Assembly: GCA_037953625.1 (NCBI GenBank)
Contig: CM075651.1
Location: 149,436,001-149,500,000, forward strand
From: Crotalaria pallida
Taxonomy: Eukaryota; Streptophyta; Magnoliopsida; Fabales; Fabaceae
Length of the DNA stretch: 64,000 bases
Direction of reading: 5' to 3'
Under the pieces are notes generated by a model. That model saw only the letters and a list, made by a program, of their open reading frames with translations. It had not been told where the DNA came from and ran no database searches. Each line of letters starts with the position of its first letter. The first letter of the stretch is position 1. Of this stretch, positions 58,439 through 64,000 are shown in pieces. The position numbers were made by a program, and so were the translations under genes.

Positions 58439-59991
58439 TTTCGGCTTTATATTTGAGAAACTTTTTTGCCATTCCATATATTGTGAATTTATGCCACCCC
58501 ACCGTCGGGTCGTGACTTTATTTACAACCAATTTTTTTACAATTGTGAGTCTGATCACAATCGTGCAAATTTATTTTTTTAAAGTCGTGAAAGATCGTGA
58601 ATAGGGTCACGATCATGGGATGACACAGATATAATGTGGGATGTCAAAAATATTTCTCTTTATATTTTGAATCCTATTTTTGAGTTTTGATCCCCAAAAT
58701 TTCTAACTATCTCAAAATGCCCATATTTTTAAACTCAATCTGGAATAATTAGAATTTGTTATTAACATTTTTCCGTCTCTATTCAAAGAAACTAACATAT
58801 CACAAATGCATTTTGCATTTTCCAACAGTTAAAAACTGCATTTTTTTATGAGACCTAATAAAAAAATGCACTTTCTCTAATTGAAAAATGAGTATTGAGC
58901 ACTTTGAAATTTTTACACAAAAAAATGAAGTTCAAAAAATATTTTTGAGGTTCAAAAAACAACCCAGGTCAATTTTTTTTTAACCCAAAAAAAGAAAATA
59001 AAAAGGATAAACTACCTCATGAGCAACAACTTAGATTTTATAACCCAAAATTTCAGGGGCACTATTTTCATACAATCAAAATTTAGGTGATAGTAAAAAA
59101 ATTCGTTAATAAATCAATATATTAGCGACAAGTTATTTAATGAGGTCACGTCATCACGCCTCATCAGCTTTTAATGGTTAGAATTATTAGTGAATTGTTG
59201 GGCTACTATTCAGATTTTGGTTGTAAGATAAAAATATTTAAAATTTCATACCCACCGACTTTCGCATGGAGTCATGTAGTAGATTTTCCACTAAAGTCAT
59301 ATGACAACTTTTTTTTAAAAAAAAATAAAAATATTACTGTAATAATTACCTATTTGTAGTTTTGTATGAAGCTATACATAGATAGGGTGCCTTTCTCAAT
59401 TATTTTTTTAACATGTGAGGTTGGTTTATAACACTTTAACTATCTATACTTTGCATTTTCTTAAAGGATTTTTTAACTTCCATAAAGTAGCTATACTTTG
59501 CATCTCAATGGAAAAATAAAGCACCAATCCATAACCATAGCATGATAGCACCTATTGTTTGGCTTAAGAAGCTAGACGTTATCAACAAAACCCAAAACAA
59601 TTACAGTACTAGCTAATTGCTTGATGCTTATCGGTAGGAATAGTTGTTTTGTATGAAACATGTCAATTGTTTGATGCTTAATTGCTAACTTGTGAGTTTA
59701 AACAATATTTACTTAATGCAAAAACCACTTCGACTCTACAATTTCTACCATAATCACATAATACATGGTATTTCAATGAATACGACTAAGAAATTTTTGT
59801 TCAGATTTTGTTAATTTTTAAATAACTTTTATAAGTCATTTTTGAAAATGAACCTTGTGTACGACAAATTTGATATACAACACTTATGGTAAATGAGATA
59901 ATTATATAGTACTCTTTTTACTTTAAAAAATATTAATTTTCGATCAGTACTCCTTTATCATTCACTCTAAAAACAAAGAAGATAAGTGAGG
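58439..59991. other. Intergenic AT-rich DNA
   Basis: No gene recognised between the MULE-related element and the SINE. A short inverted region near 58545-58620 (ACAATCGTG/CACGATCATG) may be a small hairpin. Confidence 0.5.
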
Positions 59992-60172
59992 TTGATCAAG
60001 TGGTAGTTCATTTAGTCTTTTAATCAATGGTCTAGAATTCGAGTCTTGGATATGGAGCAACCCCTGCTGGGAGACTTCAACCGCTTAGTGCGAGCTCAGT
60101 TGGATCAGACCGGATGAGTCTGATTCTGAGTAAACCAAATCTAGATACGAGTTGGTGTAAAAAAAAAAAAAG
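59992..60172 (+). mobile_element. tRNA-related SINE (family B)
   Basis: A-box-like TGGTAGTTCATTTAGTC, B-box-like GAATTCGAGTCTTGG, then GCTGGGAGACTTCAACCGC and a run of A's at 60159-60171 followed by GA repeats. It shares the GGGAGACTYMAAC block with the copies at 12590 and 36879. No exact target-site duplication found; ends approximate. Confidence 0.7.
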
Positions 60173-60339
60173 AGAGAGAGATAGATACTTATCCATACTG
60201 ATTCCGCACTTCCTTTTTCTCCATCTTTCTAACTTTCGGCCAAAAGATCTATGGGCCGTCCACTTCAAGTCTTCAACTCCAAGATACCGTTGAATTCAAC
60301 TGGTTTTTAATGAGAAATGGTATTCTCACCCCAATTATT

Positions 60340-61125
60340 ATACTCACATCCCAATTTAAACAATGAAATTTTATTTTTATCTTTTATTAAATTTTCGATT
60401 CGGGACTATCGAGAAATTTTTTGAGAGATACCTCTTGAAAAAGTGAAGAATTTTCCAACAGATACCTCTCGAAATTTTAAAAAATTAGCAAAAAAGAGAA
60501 AAAAAAAATGAAGAGGTCAAATCTTTTAACCATTTGCAGCTATACCATTTGCACAAGTTTAGCATAGACTGAATTTATGCAATACTACTCTCATCAGTTT
60601 TGGGTTTTGGAATGGCCATGAGCATCAACTATGCATATATCCAGTATGCCACTTGGCGACTTCAAGTCACTCGCGATGATAGTCCAGTATGAATAATCCC
60701 TTCAAAAGATAAACAACTTCTTGGATTTTATTAATGATTCTGTTTATTATGAACCATGTGTTTGTCTATCAATACCATCTACTATGTGATATATATGCAA
60801 CTAAATAAATATCATCAAGTGTATATGCAACAAGCAATAAACGCAGAATGTTAGGAAGAGACAAATCTATTTCAGTGATAAGTTTTCTATGAAAGATAAG
60901 CTATAAAAATTCCACCTGGCTATTGCAGGCAATAAGTTTCTGTTTTGGCAACACTAGTGTCTTCCCATGTGACCATGTCTCTTTTCTACTGAATTTCTTG
61001 GAAAAATGTCCGAAATTCCGAGAGATATCTCTCGGAAAAACACTTTAGAAAATGTTCCGAAAGTCCTTTGTTGAAAAAAAAAATAAAGGGTATTTTTATA
61101 ATGGGATGTGGGGATAATATGCTCG
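60340..61125. repeat. Possible inverted-repeat element with CGAGAGATATCTCTCG palindrome
   Basis: TATTATACTCACATCCCAAT near 60340-60356 faces ATGGGATGTGGGGATAATA near 61101-61120. Internal blocks GAGAGATACCTCTTG (60431) and CAGATACCTCTCG (60462) resemble the perfect palindrome CCGAGAGATATCTCTCGG at 61018-61035. The limits are uncertain and no gene is present. Confidence 0.45.
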
Positions 61126-61330
61126 GCGAGGAATATAAGCATTTACCTTTTGGGTATCGCCTTTTGAATAGCACTTGTTTCAGAAGAGGGGTACTTTAAT
61201 GTACTTGTTAAAATTATTAAAATTTAAAAAAAAATTATAATTTAAATTAGTTAATCCTAGCTCGACAATAAGCATTTAAAAGTGGTTATTATTTCTTGAA
61301 AATGATGCATCAAATAAATCAAAACACTTA

Positions 61331-61613
61331 GTCCCTTTGGCTTGAAATATAAGCAACAAAAAACACATTTCATTTGATTTAAAGTATAAGCAAAAGTAAA
61401 TAATCTTCTTAAATTTTATTTCATTCTCAATGACACTTTCTTAAAATATACCTAGAAAATTGTTTTCTCATTTAATTTTTGTTTCATTCTTAATACTATT
61501 CCCTAAAATACTTCTATTTTTTTTATAAATTTGAAAAATTTAAATACAATCAACTAACCTTCTTAATAAGTGTTAAAGTGGTTAGATTTGCTTATATTGT
61601 GAGCCGGAGGGTG
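61331..61613. mobile_element. Stowaway-type MITE
   Basis: GTCCCTTTGGCTTGAAATAT at the left faces ATATTGTGAGCCGGAGGGTG at the right; TA flanks. Same 283 bp length and interior (TAAGCAACAAAAAACA) as the 50253 element. Confidence 0.8.
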
Positions 61614-62240
61614 TATACTTTTATTTTTTCAGGAAATAATAACCACTTTGGGGTGTTTATCATTAGATCTAAGGGTTGAGGTTAATAAAACCCTTTAAAT
61701 TATTTCATTTTCTAATTAAAAAAGTATATTTTTATAACTTTTTACTAGTTTTAATTTTTTAATAAGTATTTTTAGAGAACCTTTTAACATTTGCCATAAT
61801 CAATTAATCCCTTTTCTACTATCAATGAAAAAGCTTAGAATTGCAAATTATGAATTGTAATTGGTTGATTAGTGAAAAATGTATTAAATTAATTATATGA
61901 TAATTTGTTGATGTATTAGATGAATGGTGGATGATGTGCTGATGGTGTAAAAAATCTTTACACCGTAAATGCACTATCTATTTTCTTTAGATAAATTATT
62001 AAATACATATCTCATAGATTTTTTGACTTTTGTAATTTTTTACTAAGGGAATATCAATTTTTGAATTTTGAATTTGAAGTTGTGGAGAATCACCAAGAGT
62101 ATAAATGCTAGTAGATGATTTTTAAAAATCACCAAGTATAATTCTAGCAAAATTATACTACGTGACTTTCAATTTTTCATGGTAAGCAAATCCATGGTGT
62201 TACCTAAGTAAAATTTAAATTGCCTAAAAGATTCTAAATA

Positions 62241-62500
62241 CTCCCCGGATATAGGATCACTTTGGAAGATTTCATATACATTAATAAAGTGGAATAATTT
62301 AGTTAATTGTATTGGAAATGTGAATTTTTTATATGTATTTTCAAGATTACCCTTACTAATATTATTGAAAATCTAAAAAATAGTAAATAAATAAGGATGT
62401 TTATGGACAAAAAGTAATTAATGATTATTGAAAATTGATAAATTATCTTATTTACAAAATAAAAATATGAAAAGAGTTTTATATCCAGTGATAGAGGGAG
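62241..62500. mobile_element. Stowaway-type MITE
   Basis: CTCCCCGGATATAGGATCAC at the left faces TTATATCCAGTGATAGAGGGAG at the right, TA on both sides. Confidence 0.7.
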
Positions 62501-62752
62501 TAATTGGTTTCGAACACACATAAAAGAAAAAAGGGGACACTTTCCAAGTGGCTCGAGCCGTCCCCTCATTCTACACTTTCCAGTTCAACTTGGTACTTAA
62601 CATACTTGACAACATGGTGGGGCATATATAGGTTGCGAGTAATTTAGTACTCCTCAATACAAGTAGTACTTAAGTAGCATTATTGATTTTGGACGTAGAA
62701 TCATATTCACTCATAAGGGATAGGATAGGAGTTCAAGTATAGTAAGAAAGAT

Positions 62753-63980
62753 ATGAGAAGAATTTCAAGGATTGGAAGTCATGTAGTTGCCTCCTCAATA
62801 CAAGAAAACCAACAACAACCTTGCATTACCTGCACCACTTTTAATATTCTTGCTCCAATATATAAGCGCCTCAACCATGAGGTTCTTTTTCTTCTCCTTA
62901 TTTGCATCATGCAGTCTCAAAATTTAGATTTTTTCTTCTTCTGATTTATGTATTGGTGGGGGTGCAAAGCAGGATCAGAGTTGCCTTGAAAGCGATTATA
63001 GAGCGTATTGGTTGGCTAGGAATCACAGGATATTGGATTGGTTGTTGTATGAGAGATCTTCCATTATTTGTCTTCAGGTTTGCATGTTCATCTTCATGTC
63101 CTTTTTTCTTTGTGCTGAGTTTCAGTGAAATTGTTTGGAGTGTCCTGCAAGGTTCTTTGATGGACTAATAATGGCTATGGGAACTTTCTTCTTAAATCTG
63201 TTTTTGTTTGGTGCTGACTGATTGTGCTAACATGACGAAATCTGTTTTTGATATGCTGAATTTATGCAGGAATTTTGGGTTGGAAATGAAGAGCTTGTTA
63301 ATTTGTATGAGAAGAGACTTGGTGATGCTGGTTATATTAGCTTCAAGCTTGGAAGGACTAACAACCGTGGTGACGGTTAGTAAAATTAGCCCTCAAATGG
63401 AAAATATCCCTTTAGATTTTAAGTTTTGCCAATATCTCAAATTTGGTCATCTTAATTATGGATAACTATGAGACATGTTATAAAACTATTTGTGAGTTTT
63501 CATCTAACTTCTTAACTTGAATTTATTATTGCAATATCTTAATTGTTGAATATTTATTTATGTATAAGTGCTCATATGGAGTTTCCTTTGGAGTCTACAG
63601 GTCTTCTGATAGCAGTTCAAAAAGAAAATTTTAAAGTTGTTAACTATAAGGAGCTGCACTTCAATGATTGTGCTGATCGTGTAGCTCAATTGTTACATGT
63701 TGAGTTAGTTTTTCCATTTTCACAATACCAGAACAGTGAAATTAGGCAGGAAATTCTTATAGTCAACACTCACCTACTTTTTCCTCATGATTCAAGTCTG
63801 TGCCTTGTACGCCTGAATCAGGTATCTAAGAACTTATTTATGGTATCTAAGCAGCACACACCATTATGCTTGGAAGCTCAATATAAACTATACTTTTCTG
63901 CAGGTCTACAAGATACTTCAATATGTGGAATCTTATCAGAAAGAGAACCAACTTAAGCCTTTGCCAATTATGCTATGCGG
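62753..63980 (+). CDS. Endonuclease/exonuclease/phosphatase protein, At1g02270 type (5' part, runs off the window)
   Basis: Exons 62753-62881, 62973-63077, 63270-63375, 63601-63821 and 63904-63980 join in frame and end at a GT donor, so the gene continues to the right. The reading has MRRISRIGSHVV at the start, CTTFNILAPIYKRLNHE (first EEP motif), IICLQEFWVGNEELVNLYEK (metal-binding Glu), LGRTNNRGDGLLIAVQKE, FNDCADRVAQLLHVEL, ILIVNTHLLFPHDS, and LPIMLCG before the catalytic D/W/N motif. These follow the plant EEP proteins with C-terminal EF hands (At1g02270 and relatives), which resemble CCR4-type nucleases. The EF hands would lie outside the window. Substrate unknown. The chosen ATG is the first in frame and lies about 30 residues before the EEP fold. 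Confidence 0.92.
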
Positions 63981-64000
63981 GTAAATTTCAACTAGATTTG

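Overview
The window is plant nuclear DNA: AT-rich, with intron-split genes separated by long tracts of transposon debris. Cytosolic ribosomal protein uL6, a lectin receptor-like kinase, a WAT1/nodulin-MtN21-type transporter, an OVATE-family protein and a plant MutS2 point to a dicot. The gene versions and the repeat spectrum suggest a papilionoid legume (Medicago, clover or chickpea group); that placement is inference and was not tested by a search.

Layout. 738-7818 (+): 14 exons forming the 3' part of a MutS2-type ATPase gene; its 5' end lies left of the window. 12363-12965 (-): a two-exon gene for a small acidic protein with an N-myristoylation start, with a SINE in its intron. 15114-16839 (-): a 5'-truncated LINE with a target-site duplication (TSD). 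17639-18034 (+): an intronless secreted Kazal-like protein. 19035-20605: a Mutator-like inverted-repeat element with a hAT-like element nested inside. 22436-24475 (-): an intronless L-type lectin receptor-like protein whose kinase domain lacks the catalytic Asp. 30109-32011 (-): 60S ribosomal protein L9 (uL6), three exons, with a classic ribosomal-protein promoter. 37424 to about 42671 (-): a probable non-autonomous Helitron carrying decayed fragments of a WAT1-type transporter and a Rab2-type GTPase. 47072-55626 (+): a seven-exon WAT1-related transporter whose 5.7 kb second intron is packed with MITEs. 56874-57197 (-): a small OVATE-family protein. 62753 to the window end (+): the 5' part of an At1g02270-type endonuclease/exonuclease/phosphatase gene, cut by the right edge.

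The genes do not form a pathway; this is ordinary gene-island-plus-repeat architecture. The repeats account for most of the sequence: at least ten Stowaway-type MITEs (TA TSD, CTCCCTCCG ends), a Harbinger-type MITE (TTA TSD), MULE-type elements (9 bp TSD), two tRNA-related SINE families (three copies with perfect TSDs of 14-17 bp), decayed LINEs and several hairpin MITEs.

I did not find a convincing undescribed molecular system. The items most worth a second look are the predicted pseudokinase receptor, the Helitron with fragments of two unrelated genes, the Mutator-like family with internal arrays of a TGTCGGAATT palindrome, and a GC-AG intron exactly at the MutS2 Walker B motif.
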